Counted from the first letter of the stretch, positions 34,788 through 45,890 are shown. The stretch: DNA of 46,652 nt from an uncultured Burkholderiales bacterium (GCA_903871545.1 CAIQHG010000030.1:1-46652), one strand, 5' to 3'. Numbers and translations: made by a program. The notes: generated by a model not told the origin, from the letters alone.

Positions 34788-35840
34788 ATGATTACACTGG
34801 CCGTTGATTGTATGGGGGGAGATCACGGAACTTCGGTTACCTTACCTGCTTGCCTTAACTTCTTAAACAACCATCCCGATGCAAAGCTTATTTGTGTCGT
34901 TTTAGAGGGATGCGCAAAAAACTTCTCTCACCCCAGGGCTACATTACTTGAGTGCCCAGAAATTGTTGAGATGCACGATCCGCTTGAAACGGCCCTGCGA
35001 CGCAAGAAAAAGTCTTCAATGCGAATTAGCATCGAACAAGTCAAAGAGGGTCACGCTCATGTCGCCATATCAGCCGGGAATACGGGTGCTCTTATGGCAA
35101 TTGCCAGATACATCTTAAAGACGATTGATGGTATCGAGCGCCCAGCAATTGCAGGACAGTTACCCAATGTCAAAGGCGGGGGTACCACAATGCTTGATCT
35201 TGGCGCCAATGTTGATTGCACACCCGAACACTTACTTCAATTCGCTGTCATGGGCTCTGCTCTTGTCTCCGTTCTTTACGGTATCGATGAACCTACTGTA
35301 GGCTTGCTCAATATTGGTGAAGAGGCTATAAAGGGTAGTGAAATGATCAAAAAAACATCTGAGTTAATGCATAGCGCAGCTCACTCGGGTGACTTGAATT
35401 TCTACGGGAATATTGAAGGAAATGATATTTTTAAAGGAACCACGGACATTGTGGTTTGCGATGGATTCGTCGGAAATGTTGCACTAAAAGCAAGCGAAGG
35501 ACTTGCATCGATGGTCTCCCAAATGTTGAAGGAAGGCTTTTCTAGCAACATCTTCACCAAATTATCTGGAATCATCGCTCATCCGGCGCTATCTGCATTT
35601 AAAAAACGAGTAGATCACAGACGCCACAACGGCGCTGCCCTTTTAGGATTACAGGGCTTAGTATTCAAAAGCCACGGTTCAGCAGATATACTGGCCTTTG
35701 AGAACAGTCTTAACCGAGCATATGATGCAGTTTCTAATCATTTGTTAGAGAAAGTTCGGGTTCGAATCTCTCATGCAGCACCTTTTTTAGCTTCAAGCCA
35801 ATTAGGCAAAGAATTGATTAATAGCTCTTTTGATGAATGA
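34788..35840 (+). CDS. plsX: Phosphate acyltransferase PlsX
   Basis: A 350-residue peripheral membrane enzyme converting acyl-ACP to acyl-phosphate for phosphatidic acid synthesis. It begins with [13 protein letters not shown], and shows [27 protein letters not shown] and [17 protein letters not shown] in order, all PlsX hallmarks. It supplies acyl donors for PlsY, and links fatty-acid synthesis to phospholipid synthesis. The gene overlaps fabH by four bases (ATGA), so the two are translationally coupled. Length is close to E. coli PlsX. Confidence 0.97.
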   Translation: MITLAVDCMGGDHGTSVTLPACLNFLNNHPDAKLICVVLEGCAKNFSHPRATLLECPEIVEMHDPLETALRRKKKSSMRISIEQVKEGHAHVAISAGNTGALMAIARYILKTIDGIERPAIAGQLPNVKGGGTTMLDLGANVDCTPEHLLQFAVMGSALVSVLYGIDEPTVGLLNIGEEAIKGSEMIKKTSELMHSAAHSGDLNFYGNIEGNDIFKGTTDIVVCDGFVGNVALKASEGLASMVSQMLKEGFSSNIFTKLSGIIAHPALSAFKKRVDHRRHNGAALLGLQGLVFKSHGSADILAFENSLNRAYDAVSNHLLEKVRVRISHAAPFLASSQLGKELINSSFDE

Positions 35841-36838
35841 CTAGATACGCGCGAATAACTGGAACCGGTAGTTACCTGCCACCAAGGAAGATATCAAACG
35901 CACAGATCGTTACTCAATTGGCTGAACTGGGTATCGAGAGCTCTGAGCCTTGGATCATTGAGCGAACTGGCATTGCTTATCGTCATTTCGTGGACGAGGG
36001 AGTTTACAGTAGCGACTTGGCTTTTGAAGCCAGTAAACAAGCGCTTACGGCGGCTGGACTTGGCCCAGAAGATATTGACCTCATCATTGTCGCAACCTCC
36101 ACCCCCGACATGGTTTTCCCCTCTACGGCATGCATTCTTCAAAATAAACTTCAAGCGCTTAGCCCTACATCTCACGCAATTGCAGGTGCACCCGCCTTTG
36201 ATATTCAAGCGGTGTGCAGCGGTTTTGTCTACGCTCTTAGCGTTGCAGATGCAATGGTCTGCTCAGGAAGATCCAACAAGGTTTTAGTGGTCGGCGCGGA
36301 GGTCTTCTCCAGACTGTTGGACTTTAGAGACAGGACGACCTGCGTCCTCTTTGGGGACGGCGCAGGAGCCGTGGTAATAGAGGCATCTGATCGTCCCGGC
36401 ATTTTGGCAACTGATATTCATTCAGACGGTAAGCACGCCAAGCTGCTTTGCGTGCCAGGACACGTGAGCGGCGGACAAATCTTGGGCGATCCAGTTCTGA
36501 AAATGGACGGTCAAGCCGTTTTTAAACTTGCTGTAGGCGTTTTGGAACAAACTGCTAAAGCATGTTTAAAGAAAGCGGGTTTAGAGGCCAAGGATCTGGA
36601 TTGGCTTGTGCCTCACCAAGCAAACATCAGAATTATTCAAAGTACAGCCAAGAAGATGGGTATGTCGATGGATAAGGTTATTTTGACAGTACAAGACCAC
36701 GGAAACACATCTGCCGCCTCCATTCCCTTAGCACTTGATTACGGGGTTCGCTCAGGAAAGTTAAAAGCAGGTCAAAAAGTACTTCTAGAGGGTGTGGGGG
36801 GAGGCTTTACCTGGGGCTCCGCTTTGATAAACCTATAA
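35837..36838 (+). CDS. fabH: 3-oxoacyl-ACP synthase III (FabH)
   Basis: A 333-residue thiolase-fold condensing enzyme that starts fatty-acid chains from acetyl-CoA and malonyl-ACP. The catalytic triad is visible: Cys127 (QAVCSGF), His260 (VPHQANIR) and Asn290 (GNTSAAS). The C-terminal [11 protein letters not shown] closes the active site. The loop around 107-119 ([13 protein letters not shown]) is slightly longer than in E. coli FabH, hence the higher cysteine number. The gene is downstream of plsX with a four-base overlap and 47 bases before fabD. Confidence 0.97.
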   Translation: MTRYARITGTGSYLPPRKISNAQIVTQLAELGIESSEPWIIERTGIAYRHFVDEGVYSSDLAFEASKQALTAAGLGPEDIDLIIVATSTPDMVFPSTACILQNKLQALSPTSHAIAGAPAFDIQAVCSGFVYALSVADAMVCSGRSNKVLVVGAEVFSRLLDFRDRTTCVLFGDGAGAVVIEASDRPGILATDIHSDGKHAKLLCVPGHVSGGQILGDPVLKMDGQAVFKLAVGVLEQTAKACLKKAGLEAKDLDWLVPHQANIRIIQSTAKKMGMSMDKVILTVQDHGNTSAASIPLALDYGVRSGKLKAGQKVLLEGVGGGFTWGSALINL

Positions 36839-36885
36839 CCCTAATGAAGACTCACAAATAGCCTAAACTGCAAAACCCTTAAAAA

Positions 36886-37833
36886 ATGAAAAAATTTGCG
36901 TTCTTATTTCCTGGACAAGGATCCCAATCGGTGGGTATGTTAGACGCTTGGGGAGACCATCCAAGCGTTGTGCAAACTCTTGGCGAGGCATCGGATTCGC
37001 TGAGCGAGGATATTGGTAAATTAATTTCAACCGGCTCCAAAGAGGAGCTCTCTCTCACAACCAATACTCAGCCCGTGATGTTGGTGGCCGGAGTTGCTGC
37101 CTTTCGAGTTTGGAAGTCTGAGGGGGGTGCCCAACCCGCTGTAATGGCGGGTCACTCTTTGGGCGAGTACTCCGCGCTCGTATGCGCTGGCGTATTGAGT
37201 TTAAAGGACGCAGCCCCCTTAGTGCGCTTTCGCGCCCAGGCGATGCAAGAGGCCGTGCCTGTTGGTGTAGGTGCAATGGCAGCTGTGCTTGGGCTGGACA
37301 GCGATAAAGTAATCGAGGGGTGCGCACAAGTTGTCGAGCAAAATCCTAATGAAAGTGTCCAGGCAGTGAACTTCAATGACCCTTTGCAAACAGTCATCGC
37401 AGGCACTGTCGGCGGAGTAAATTTGGCATGCCAAGTTTTAAAATCAATGGGAGCAAAAAGGGCTTTAATTCTCCCAGTCTCTGCACCCTTTCACAGCTCG
37501 TTGATGAGCCCCGCTGCGCAAAGGTTAAAAGAAAGGTTGGATCACGCCGAATTCCTCCCCCCGCACACGCCTGTCATCAATAACGTGGATGTGCTGAGTC
37601 TTGGGGACCCCGCGCTGATTAAAGACGCTTTATATCGCCAAGCATTCAACCCTGTTCGTTGGGTTCAAACTATTCGAGCTATAAAAGAGCTCGGTGTTAA
37701 TTTAACAGTCGAGTCTGGGCCTGGAAAAGTTTTAAGTGGACTTACTACCCGCATTGACCCCACCCTTGAGAGCGCCCCTTTATTTGACCCAAGCACACTG
37801 GTAAAGCTCCAAGAACTTGTTGCAGCCCCCTAA
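36886..37833 (+). CDS. fabD: Malonyl-CoA:ACP transacylase (FabD)
   Basis: A 315-residue alpha/beta hydrolase-like acyltransferase that loads malonyl groups onto ACP for chain growth. The N-terminal FPGQGSQ (8-14) and the nucleophile elbow GHSLGEY with His90-Ser91 are present; the partner His203 lies in PVSAPFHSSLM. The arginine that binds the malonyl carboxylate is expected near 115-117 (VRFRAQAMQ). It is part of the fab operon and 24 bases before fabG. Confidence 0.97.
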   Translation: MKKFAFLFPGQGSQSVGMLDAWGDHPSVVQTLGEASDSLSEDIGKLISTGSKEELSLTTNTQPVMLVAGVAAFRVWKSEGGAQPAVMAGHSLGEYSALVCAGVLSLKDAAPLVRFRAQAMQEAVPVGVGAMAAVLGLDSDKVIEGCAQVVEQNPNESVQAVNFNDPLQTVIAGTVGGVNLACQVLKSMGAKRALILPVSAPFHSSLMSPAAQRLKERLDHAEFLPPHTPVINNVDVLSLGDPALIKDALYRQAFNPVRWVQTIRAIKELGVNLTVESGPGKVLSGLTTRIDPTLESAPLFDPSTLVKLQELVAAP

Positions 37834-37857
37834 ACAAATCACAAATCTTCAATCCCT

Positions 37858-38607
37858 ATGTCTGTCAATCAAATGAAAGGGCAAATTGCCCTTGTTACGG
37901 GTGCTACTCGAGGGATCGGGCAAGCCATTGCTAAATCGCTAGCGGAGATGGGCGTACTCGTGACGGGGACGGCGACCACTCAGTCTGGAGCAGATAAGAT
38001 CACTGCTGCACTTAGCACCTACCCTGGGTGTTCAGGCGCAGTGCTTGACGTCACTAATTCCCAAGACGGCGGGACACTCATTGATAAACTCACTCTTGAG
38101 CAAGGGGGTCTACATATTTTGATCAACAACGCAGGGATCACCAAAGATATGCTGGCCATGCGCCTGAAGGATGATGATTGGGACGCGGTCATTGACACCA
38201 ACCTAAAAGCGGTTTTTACTTTATCAAAGGCAGCAATTAGACCAATGATGAAACAGCGTTTTGGTCGAATTATCAACATCACAAGCGTTGTCGGGGCAAG
38301 CGGTAACCCAGGTCAATCCAACTATGCAGCCTCAAAAGCGGGCGTGGCTGGAATGACCCGCGCCCTCGCTCGTGAACTTGGCTCAAGAAACATCACCGTG
38401 AACTGTGTGGCGCCTGGATTTATTGACACCGACATGACCGCAGCACTATCAGATGATCAGCAAAAAGCATTAATCTCACAAATTCCACTGAACAGACTCG
38501 GACAACCCGGAGATGTTGCTAATTTGGTTCAATTTTTAGCCAGTCCGTTGGCCTCTTACATCACTGGCCAAGAAATTCATGTCAATGGCGGCATGTTGAT
38601 GGTTTGA
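37858..38607 (+). CDS. fabG: 3-oxoacyl-ACP reductase (FabG)
   Basis: A 249-residue short-chain dehydrogenase that uses NADPH for the first reduction of each elongation cycle. The nucleotide motif TGATRGIGQAI is at 14-24, and the catalytic set Asn115, Ser143, Tyr156 and Lys160 is in place (NITSVVG ... YAASK). The C-terminal ITGQEIHVNGGM is the usual FabG ending. It sits between fabD and acpP, with 83 bases before acpP. Confidence 0.97.
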   Translation: MSVNQMKGQIALVTGATRGIGQAIAKSLAEMGVLVTGTATTQSGADKITAALSTYPGCSGAVLDVTNSQDGGTLIDKLTLEQGGLHILINNAGITKDMLAMRLKDDDWDAVIDTNLKAVFTLSKAAIRPMMKQRFGRIINITSVVGASGNPGQSNYAASKAGVAGMTRALARELGSRNITVNCVAPGFIDTDMTAALSDDQQKALISQIPLNRLGQPGDVANLVQFLASPLASYITGQEIHVNGGMLMV

Positions 38608-38690
38608 AATTAAGTTTTTTCAAATTTCTGAAATCTAATCTCTACTCGGCTAAAATCAACCCCTTCTACACAACCCTCTGAGGGAATTAA

Positions 38691-38930
<240 letters not shown>

Positions 38931-38964
38931 TTTTTAAGGCAAACCATTGGAAAGTAGCTTCTGA

Positions 38965-40209
38965 ATGAGCCGTCGCCGCGTTGTCGTGACTGGCCTGGGA
39001 TGCGTTTGTCCCGTAGGTAATACGGTTCAAGAGTCCTGGTCAAACATTATTGCTGGTCACTCTGGAATACAAAATATAACTCACTTCGATGCGAGTGGGT
39101 TTTCTTGTCACTTTGCAGGCGAAGTCAAGGGACTAGACCTAGACTCTTATATCAGTCCTAAAGAAGCACGAACGATGGACTCGTTCATCCACTTTGGTAT
39201 CGTCGCAGCAGTCCAAGCAGTTCAAGACAGTGGTTTACCTGTTGGGGAAGCATTGAGCGAGTTGGTTGCTGAGAGGATAGGATGCTTAATTGGCTCGGGG
39301 ATCGGGGGTTTACCCCTAATCGAGAATATGCACGCAGAGCTGGTTAACCGCGGACCGCGTCGTATTTCGCCCTTCTTTGTCCCAGCTTCAATCGTTAACA
39401 TGATATCGGGTCATGTATCCATGCGTTTTGGATTTAAAGGGCCCAACCTTGCCATTGCAACGGCTTGTACGACGGGTCTTCACAGCATCGGACAAGCTGG
39501 ACGATTGATCGAATACGGTGACGCAGATGTGATGATTGCTGGTGGGGCAGAGGCTACCATCTCCCCTCTTGGCTTGGGTGGTTTTGCTGCTATGAGGGCT
39601 TTGTCCACGCGCAACGACGATCCTACGTCGGCCTCTAGGCCTTGGGATAAGGAGCGTGATGGTTTTGTCTTAGGTGAGGGAGCAGGGGTAGTGGTCCTTG
39701 AAGAGTACGAATTTGCAAAAGCTCGAGGAGCAAAAATCTACGCCGAATTGGCCGGCTTTGGCATGAGTGCTGATGCAGGGCATATGACCGCACCCAACAT
39801 GGATGGTCCAAGGCGCGCTATGGTGCATGCCATGAAAAATGCCGAAATTAACCCTGAAGCAGTCGACTACATCAATGCGCACGGCACTTCCACTCCGCTG
39901 GGAGATATCAATGAAACCCACGCAATTCAAGCCGCATTTGGTGAGCATGCAAAGAATACAGTCATTAGTTCAACAAAGTCAATGACTGGACATTTACTGG
40001 GAGGCGCAGGTGGGATCGAAAGCGTCTTTACTGTGATGGCTCTTCATAACCAAATAGTGCCGCCAACGATTAATTTACACAACCCTGACCCCGAGTGCAC
40101 ACTCGATTACTGTGCAAATAAGGCGCGTGAAATCAGCATGACCTACGCCCTTAAAAATAACTTTGGCTTTGGTGGAACAAACGGAAGTTTGATTTTTAAG
40201 CGCTTCTGA
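38965..40209 (+). CDS. fabF: 3-oxoacyl-ACP synthase II (FabF)
   Basis: A 414-residue beta-ketoacyl synthase elongating acyl-ACPs. Active-site Cys168 (TACTTG), His306 ([11 protein letters not shown]) and His343 ([10 protein letters not shown]) are all present, with Lys338 also conserved. The [13 protein letters not shown] start and NNFGFGGTN ending are typical. It ends the rpmF/fab cluster, and its stop is only four bases from the stop of the opposing ZIP gene, so the two transcripts must overlap at their 3' ends. Confidence 0.97.
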   Translation: MSRRRVVVTGLGCVCPVGNTVQESWSNIIAGHSGIQNITHFDASGFSCHFAGEVKGLDLDSYISPKEARTMDSFIHFGIVAAVQAVQDSGLPVGEALSELVAERIGCLIGSGIGGLPLIENMHAELVNRGPRRISPFFVPASIVNMISGHVSMRFGFKGPNLAIATACTTGLHSIGQAGRLIEYGDADVMIAGGAEATISPLGLGGFAAMRALSTRNDDPTSASRPWDKERDGFVLGEGAGVVVLEEYEFAKARGAKIYAELAGFGMSADAGHMTAPNMDGPRRAMVHAMKNAEINPEAVDYINAHGTSTPLGDINETHAIQAAFGEHAKNTVISSTKSMTGHLLGGAGGIESVFTVMALHNQIVPPTINLHNPDPECTLDYCANKAREISMTYALKNNFGFGGTNGSLIFKRF

Positions 40210-40213
40210 TTTT

Positions 40214-41071
40214 TCAGCTAGAGCCAAAGCTCCTACCTAGTTGGCTGGCTAAACTAACCAAAACTAAGCCCGTGCTGAGCCAAATTAATTGAGTCAGTGT
40301 TTGACGTGGAGTGAGTCGCTTTTGCAACTGAGGAATCAAATCAGCCAAAGAAACATATATATAACTACTGCTGGCCAAAGCTAATAAGTAGGGAAGAAAA
40401 TCCTCGTGTCCACGCAGTAAAAACAAACCTGCCAAGCCCCCTAAAACAGTTACCCCCCCAGCTAAAGATAATTTAATGATTGCAGTTTTGGGCTCTGTTG
40501 AGTTTGCCCCCAAAACAACCAGATCGCCCATGTGATGCGGAACCTCATGAGTCCAAACCGCAAGGCTTGCGATCAAGCCGACATGGAAATCAGCCATAAA
40601 TGCGGCCGCAACCAACACGCCATCACCAAATGAGTGCAAACTGTCACCAAACAGCACAGCCCAACCACCACCCTTGAGATGAGGTTCTAAAGTCGAATCT
40701 AAATGAGTATGCGCATGGCCAGGAGAGTGAGCGTGTTGATGTGAGTAAATTGAATCATGTGTTGACTCTGAGTCATGATGATGCTCGTGACCGTGGTGCC
40801 ATAGCTCCGCTTTGTCCAATAAAAAGAAAAACAAAATGCCTGCTAAAAGAACACCAAAAAGAGCCCTTGGGTTATCAAAGCCCTCAAAGGCTTCGGGCAG
40901 TAGGTGCATGAAAGCGGTCGCAAGTAAGGCCCCCGCAGCTAAACTCAACAAATGCTGAGTGTATTTAGACATCACTGCTTTGACAAAAATCCAAGCAACC
41001 CAAACACTGCCCACCCCCGAAGCAAGGGTACCCAATAAAATGCAAATCAGAAGATATGAAGATGACTGCAT
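40214..41071 (-). CDS. ZIP family divalent metal transporter
   Basis: A 285-residue membrane protein with about eight helices. The conserved metal-site stretches are HLLPEAF (56-62), DSLHSFGDG (143-151) and HEVPHHMGD (175-183). A cytoplasmic loop (about 91-124) holds more than ten histidines, a usual metal-sensing or delivery loop of ZIP proteins. The likely substrate is Zn2+, with Fe2+ or Mn2+ also possible; direction is presumably into the cytoplasm. It is six bases downstream of polA, so it probably shares the leftward polA transcript. Confidence 0.9.
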   Translation of the reverse strand: MQSSSYLLICILLGTLASGVGSVWVAWIFVKAVMSKYTQHLLSLAAGALLATAFMHLLPEAFEGFDNPRALFGVLLAGILFFFLLDKAELWHHGHEHHHDSESTHDSIYSHQHAHSPGHAHTHLDSTLEPHLKGGGWAVLFGDSLHSFGDGVLVAAAFMADFHVGLIASLAVWTHEVPHHMGDLVVLGANSTEPKTAIIKLSLAGGVTVLGGLAGLFLLRGHEDFLPYLLALASSSYIYVSLADLIPQLQKRLTPRQTLTQLIWLSTGLVLVSLASQLGRSFGSS

Positions 41072-41077
41072 GTTTAC

Positions 41078-43900
41078 TTAGTGTGCTTTGTCCCAGTTCT
41101 CGCCCATGCCCAATTCAGCCAACAAAGGAACTTTCAAGTCTGCAACACCCGCCATTAAACTGGGGATGCTAACCTTTAACCAATCCACCTCCTCTAGAGG
41201 TACCTCAAAAACGAGCTCATCGTGAACTTGCATAATCATTTTAGTTTTCTTGGAGAGCCGGTCTAGCTCGAGCTGCACTCGCACCATACTTAGTTTGATT
41301 AAATCTGCGGCCGTACCTTGCATCGGCGCATTTATGGCTGCTCGCTCAGCGCCCGCTCGCCTGGGACCATTTGGCGAATTAATCTCTGGTAGGTACAAAC
41401 GCCGCCCAAACACAGTTTCTACATAGCCCTTTTGACGCGCAGTGCTTCGGGTCTCCTCCATGTAGCGTTTCACGCCCGCAAAGCGCAGAAAATAACGGTC
41501 TATGTAGTTCTTTGCAGCCGTGTTATCGATTGAAAGCGCTTTAGCAAGTCCAAATGCGCTCATTCCGTAAATTAATCCAAAATTGATAACTTTTGCATAC
41601 CTTCTTTGTTCATGAGTGACATCTGTAACAGGGACTGAGAAAATCTCTGCAGCCGTTGCTTTGTGAACATCTAAGCCTTCATGAAACGCTTTTAAAAGGG
41701 CATCATCCTCGCTTAAATGAGCCATGATTCGGAGCTCAATTTGACTGTAATCAGCGCTTGCAATCAAACTACCGGGTGGTGCAACAAAAGCCTCGCGCAC
41801 GCGTCTGCCCTCGGGCGTTCTGATGGGAATATTTTGTAGGTTGGGCTCATTGCTGGACAGCCTGCCCGTCACCGCGATAGCTTGTGCGTAGTGCGTGTGT
41901 ACACGCCCCGTGCTGGGTTGAGCCATTTGCGCAAGTTTATCGGTATAAGTTCCTTTGAGCTTGAAGATCCCCCTATGCTCTAAAATCTTAGCGGGCAGGG
42001 GGTAGTCTTCAGCCAACTTTTCGAGTACCTCCTCATCCGTGCTTGGCGCACCTTTGGGTGTTTTCTTGAGAACGGGGAGCCCTAGCTTTTCAAAAAATAT
42101 CTCAGCAATTTGTTTGGGAGAACTCAGGTTAAAGGGCTGTTCAGCGAGTAAGTAAGCCTCTTTTTCCAATTCCCCAATGCGCCCCCCTAGTTCCTGACTT
42201 TGTTTGGCCAGTGTTAAAGCGTCAATTAGCACCCCGTTGCGCTCTATCCTAAACAGCGTCTCACTGCTTTGGATCTCCAACTGGTAGATAAAGTTTAATT
42301 TCTCATCCACCTGGATTCTCGGCCAGAGACACAGGTGTACATCCAAAGTTTGGTCTGTATCCTCACATGCATAGTGAGACGCCTGTTCAATCTCAACTTG
42401 ATTAAATTTGATTTGGTGCGCCCCTTTGCCGCAAAGGGATTCATACGTAACCCCATTTCTCCCCAAATGACGCTGCGCAAGGCTGCCCAGATTATGGGGC
42501 TTATGTACCTCTAGGACATAACTTTGAAGCATCGTGTCGTGCAAATAGCCTCTAACCTGTATAGCATGATTGGCAAAAACATGGCGATCGTATTTAATGT
42601 GTTGTCCGATTTTGCAAGCCGTAGGATCCTCCAACCACGGCTTTAATTTCTCCAAAACCAAATTAATTGGCAATTGATCGGGCGCACCAGGATAATCGTG
42701 TGTCAGCGGAATGTAGGCTGACTCTCCCACATTGATACTAAAGCTAATTCCTACGATTTTCGCCTGCATCTCATCAAGCGATGTAGTCTCTGTATCAAGT
42801 GCTACCCATTTTGCCGATCTTAGGCGTGCGATCCACGCCTCTAAATGCTCCATGCTCAGAATTGTGTCATAGCGAACGGGGCCAATCAGGGAGCTTTGAG
42901 GGGGTAGATCACCATTGAGGGCGTCGTCGCCCCCCGAGTCTTGCAAGGAGTTAGTGAAAGATTGGTTTTGGCCCCTGTGGTCGCCCTCCTTAGCCCCGTG
43001 CGAGCCACTCGCACCCTGTGTCTCAACGCTTTTCACCAACCCTTTGAAACCATATATTTTATAAAACTCAAGCAGTCGCTCTTGCTCAGGGGGCTTGAAT
43101 TTAAGAAGCTCAAAGTCCGGCAGTCCGGGCAAATAAGCGGACAAATCACAATCTGTGCGAATGGTCAACAACTCTCGCCCTTTAGGTAGCCAATCAAGGG
43201 CCCTTCTCAAATTCTCCCCTACGACTCCCCTGATGTTGGGGGCTGCATGGATGATATTTTCTAGATTGCCAAATTCAGTCAACCATTTGACGGCCGTTTT
43301 AGGCCCCACTTTCTCCACTCCCGGCACATTGTCAACCGTATCGCCCACCAAGGTTTGGTAATCCAACATGAGAGACGGGGGAACTCCAAACTCCTCAGTC
43401 ACACCCTTTATGTCGCGCTTTTTGCCGCTCATTGTGTCCATGACCCAAATGTTTGAATTGACCAATTGACTTAGGTCTTTGTCGCCACTTGAGATGATGA
43501 CTTCGATGTCTTTTTTATCCCCTAAATGAGCAAGTGTGCCGATCACATCATCGGCCTCTACGCCAGGTACGACCACTACGTTCCAACCCATCAAGCTCAC
43601 GACATGGTGAATCGGATCAATTTGGGTGCGCAAATCAGGAGGCATTGGAGACCTGTTCGCTTTATATGCAGGGTATAACTCATCCCTAAAAGTGGGTCCC
43701 GGGGCATCAAATATGCAAACTGCATAATCCGCACTCACCTCTTTTTTTAAACTCGACATCATGTTGATCATGCCCCTTATCGCGCCAGTAGCGGGGCTGG
43801 TTGGATCACCAGGAGAGACCCTCAAATCAGGCATGGCATGAAAAGCTCTGTACAAATAACTGGAGCCGTCAACTAACAATAGGGTCTGTTTTTCACTCAT
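41078..43900 (-). CDS. polA: DNA polymerase I
   Basis: A 940-residue repair polymerase with all three activities. The N-terminal 5' nuclease domain (about 1-290) starts LLVDGSSYLYRAFHAMP, with DADD-like EADDVIG. The proofreading exonuclease domain (about 345-530) keeps the DxE motif (ALDTETTS) and the YxxxD motif (YACEDTD), so proofreading looks active. The polymerase domain (about 560-940) has motif A DYSQIELRI, the O-helix segment RRYAKVINFGLIYG, and motif C HDELVFE. A linker at about 300-335 is low complexity. It removes Okazaki primers and fills repair gaps. It is divergent from thrB. Confidence 0.97.
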   Translation of the reverse strand: MSEKQTLLLVDGSSYLYRAFHAMPDLRVSPGDPTSPATGAIRGMINMMSSLKKEVSADYAVCIFDAPGPTFRDELYPAYKANRSPMPPDLRTQIDPIHHVVSLMGWNVVVVPGVEADDVIGTLAHLGDKKDIEVIISSGDKDLSQLVNSNIWVMDTMSGKKRDIKGVTEEFGVPPSLMLDYQTLVGDTVDNVPGVEKVGPKTAVKWLTEFGNLENIIHAAPNIRGVVGENLRRALDWLPKGRELLTIRTDCDLSAYLPGLPDFELLKFKPPEQERLLEFYKIYGFKGLVKSVETQGASGSHGAKEGDHRGQNQSFTNSLQDSGGDDALNGDLPPQSSLIGPVRYDTILSMEHLEAWIARLRSAKWVALDTETTSLDEMQAKIVGISFSINVGESAYIPLTHDYPGAPDQLPINLVLEKLKPWLEDPTACKIGQHIKYDRHVFANHAIQVRGYLHDTMLQSYVLEVHKPHNLGSLAQRHLGRNGVTYESLCGKGAHQIKFNQVEIEQASHYACEDTDQTLDVHLCLWPRIQVDEKLNFIYQLEIQSSETLFRIERNGVLIDALTLAKQSQELGGRIGELEKEAYLLAEQPFNLSSPKQIAEIFFEKLGLPVLKKTPKGAPSTDEEVLEKLAEDYPLPAKILEHRGIFKLKGTYTDKLAQMAQPSTGRVHTHYAQAIAVTGRLSSNEPNLQNIPIRTPEGRRVREAFVAPPGSLIASADYSQIELRIMAHLSEDDALLKAFHEGLDVHKATAAEIFSVPVTDVTHEQRRYAKVINFGLIYGMSAFGLAKALSIDNTAAKNYIDRYFLRFAGVKRYMEETRSTARQKGYVETVFGRRLYLPEINSPNGPRRAGAERAAINAPMQGTAADLIKLSMVRVQLELDRLSKKTKMIMQVHDELVFEVPLEEVDWLKVSIPSLMAGVADLKVPLLAELGMGENWDKAH

Positions 43901-44144
43901 AGATCATATTGTGCCTCCTAAATTGAATCAGCCTTGCAAAAATCCATAAGTAAACAAGACATCAGTGAACAGGATTTGGACCGCAAATCATTAAATTCAC
44001 ACGTTCTCCCTCAAAGCAAGCCTACAATCTCACCCAGGGTAAATACACTTTTTGGGTCTTTTAGCAAGCACATTCCTTGCGATTATTCTCTCAAGCCTTT
44101 TGTCTCCTTCCCCATTTGAAAACTTCCCCATTAAATCCACTGCA

Positions 44145-45095
44145 ATGGCCGTCTACACTCCCGTTTCTGAAACTCAGTTAGCTCCTTTGCTAGATAGCCT
44201 TAATTTAGGCCAGGCAAAAGAGCTCACCCCCATCAAAGGCGGTATCGAAAATACGAACTATTTCTTAACCACTGAAAAGGGGCAATTCGTATTGACACTC
44301 TTTGAGAGGTTAAGTTTTGAGCAGTTGCCTTTTTACCTCAATCTCATGAAACACTTGGCACTCAAAGGAATCAAAGTGCCTGATCCTATTGTGAGCCCCA
44401 GCGGAGATATTGTTTTCTCACTTAACGAGAAACCTGCTGCGATCGTCAGCAGATTAAAGGGCAAAAGCGAACTAAACCCAGGAACGATGCACTGTCAAAT
44501 GGTGGGCTCTATGCTGGCACGAACCCATTTAGCTGCGCAGGACTTTAAATACGAGCAACCCAATTTAAGGGGGCTTGATTGGTGGACTAAAACTGCCCCG
44601 CAGGTTCTCCCTCATCTGGACAGCGCAAGGCAAGAGTTCTTGATCAGTGAGCTTGCCTTCCAACACCACGCGGCCTCTCTTTCCGCTTACAAGGCTCTAC
44701 CAAAAGGACCCGTGCACGCTGACTTATTTAGAGACAACGTGATGTTTGAACAAACAGAGCTCAGCGGTTTCTTTGATTTTTATTTTGCAGGTATCGATAC
44801 TTGGGTTTACGATTTAGCGGTATGTTTGAATGATTGGTGTATTGATCTCCAAACGGGTCAATGGAATACAGAGTTACTGCATTCGTTTTTGAGTGCTTAC
44901 CAAAAAGAGCGCCCCCTTGAGCGGTGCGAGCGTCAGATGTTAAATCCAATGCTCAGGGCTGCTGCCTTTAGGTTCTGGCTGTCAAGGCTTTGGGATTTTT
45001 ACTTGCCTCGCAAAGCCTCCTTACTCCAACCACACGATCCTACCCATTTTGAGCGGATACTTCGAGAACGCGTGCTCTCACATTTAAGCCTCTAA
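44145..45095 (+). CDS. thrB: Homoserine kinase (ThrB, aminoglycoside-phosphotransferase fold)
   Basis: A 316-residue kinase of the APH-like type, phosphorylating homoserine for threonine synthesis. The N-terminal lobe has IKGGIENTNYF and the catalytic loop HADLFRDN (191-198); DFYFAG carries the Mg2+ aspartate. This type replaces the GHMP-family ThrB of E. coli in many proteobacteria. ATG 44145 (MAVYTPVSE) gives the standard N-terminus; the frame is open further left to 44052, but with no matching residues there. It precedes the BPSS1780-type gene by 18 bases. Confidence 0.93.
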   Translation: MAVYTPVSETQLAPLLDSLNLGQAKELTPIKGGIENTNYFLTTEKGQFVLTLFERLSFEQLPFYLNLMKHLALKGIKVPDPIVSPSGDIVFSLNEKPAAIVSRLKGKSELNPGTMHCQMVGSMLARTHLAAQDFKYEQPNLRGLDWWTKTAPQVLPHLDSARQEFLISELAFQHHAASLSAYKALPKGPVHADLFRDNVMFEQTELSGFFDFYFAGIDTWVYDLAVCLNDWCIDLQTGQWNTELLHSFLSAYQKERPLERCERQMLNPMLRAAAFRFWLSRLWDFYLPRKASLLQPHDPTHFERILRERVLSHLSL

Positions 45096-45113
45096 ACAAA
45101 TAAACTATAAACC

Positions 45114-45890
45114 ATGAAATTAAATGTTGTACCTGCTCGAAATGGATTCATTTGGGTTAGGTTGGGTATCAAAACGTTTTGGAAACAACCAGTTGCTCTA
45201 AGCGGTCTTTTCTTCATGTTCATGGCTATGCTCTCTGTTTTTTCATTCACACCCTTTATAGGCAGCTTTATAGCCCTGGCGCTTTTGCCTGTTTCAACGC
45301 TTGGGTTAATGGCAGCGGCTAGGGAGGCGAATTTAGATAAGTTTCCAATGCCCTCCATTTTGATTACTGGACTCCTCACCGACTCCAATCGCAGGAAGTC
45401 TATGCTCTTATTGGGACTTATTTATGCCCTCGCTTTTTTTGGTATTTTGGGGGTTTCAGTCATTTATGACGGCGGCATCTTTGCTGGCCTTTATTTGAAC
45501 GGTGGATCCTTTACGGAGGAGACGCTCAATTCAAACAATTTCCAAAATGCCATGTGGGTCTCGACAGCTTTATACCTTCCCCTATCGGCTCTCTTTTGGC
45601 ATGCACCCGCTTTGGTTCACTGGCACCAAGAGCCGGTTTTGAAGAGCCTTTTTTTTAGCTTTATAGCTTGTGTCTCAAATTGGAGAGCTTTCGCAGTGTT
45701 TGCTCTAACTTGGTCTGCTATCTTTATAAGTTTCGCCGCTGGACTTGCTCTGTTAACAGTAATTTTTGATGACAGCGAATGGGTTGCAATGGTGTTGCTA
45801 CCGGCTATGCTTATATTGGCAGCGATGTTTTTCACATCAAGCTATTTCACGTTTTTGGATTGTTTTATTAAAGATCCTGTGTTGGCTTGA
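45114..45890 (+). CDS. BPSS1780 family integral membrane protein
   Basis: A 258-residue multi-spanning inner-membrane protein, with about six hydrophobic helices (for example 31-51, 56-72, 102-121, 145-166, 195-218, 223-245). The amphipathic N-terminus VPARNGFIWVRLGIKTFWKQP is the family's most conserved part. The function is unknown. The gene follows thrB at 18 bases and is the same order as in many Burkholderiales, so it is probably in the thrB transcript. No catalytic motif was seen. Confidence 0.82.
   Translation: MKLNVVPARNGFIWVRLGIKTFWKQPVALSGLFFMFMAMLSVFSFTPFIGSFIALALLPVSTLGLMAAAREANLDKFPMPSILITGLLTDSNRRKSMLLLGLIYALAFFGILGVSVIYDGGIFAGLYLNGGSFTEETLNSNNFQNAMWVSTALYLPLSALFWHAPALVHWHQEPVLKSLFFSFIACVSNWRAFAVFALTWSAIFISFAAGLALLTVIFDDSEWVAMVLLPAMLILAAMFFTSSYFTFLDCFIKDPVLA

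Noticed and set aside
40740..40800. CATCATGATG-like repeats considered as a regulatory repeat
   Set aside because: They are histidine codons of the metal-binding loop of the ZIP transporter.
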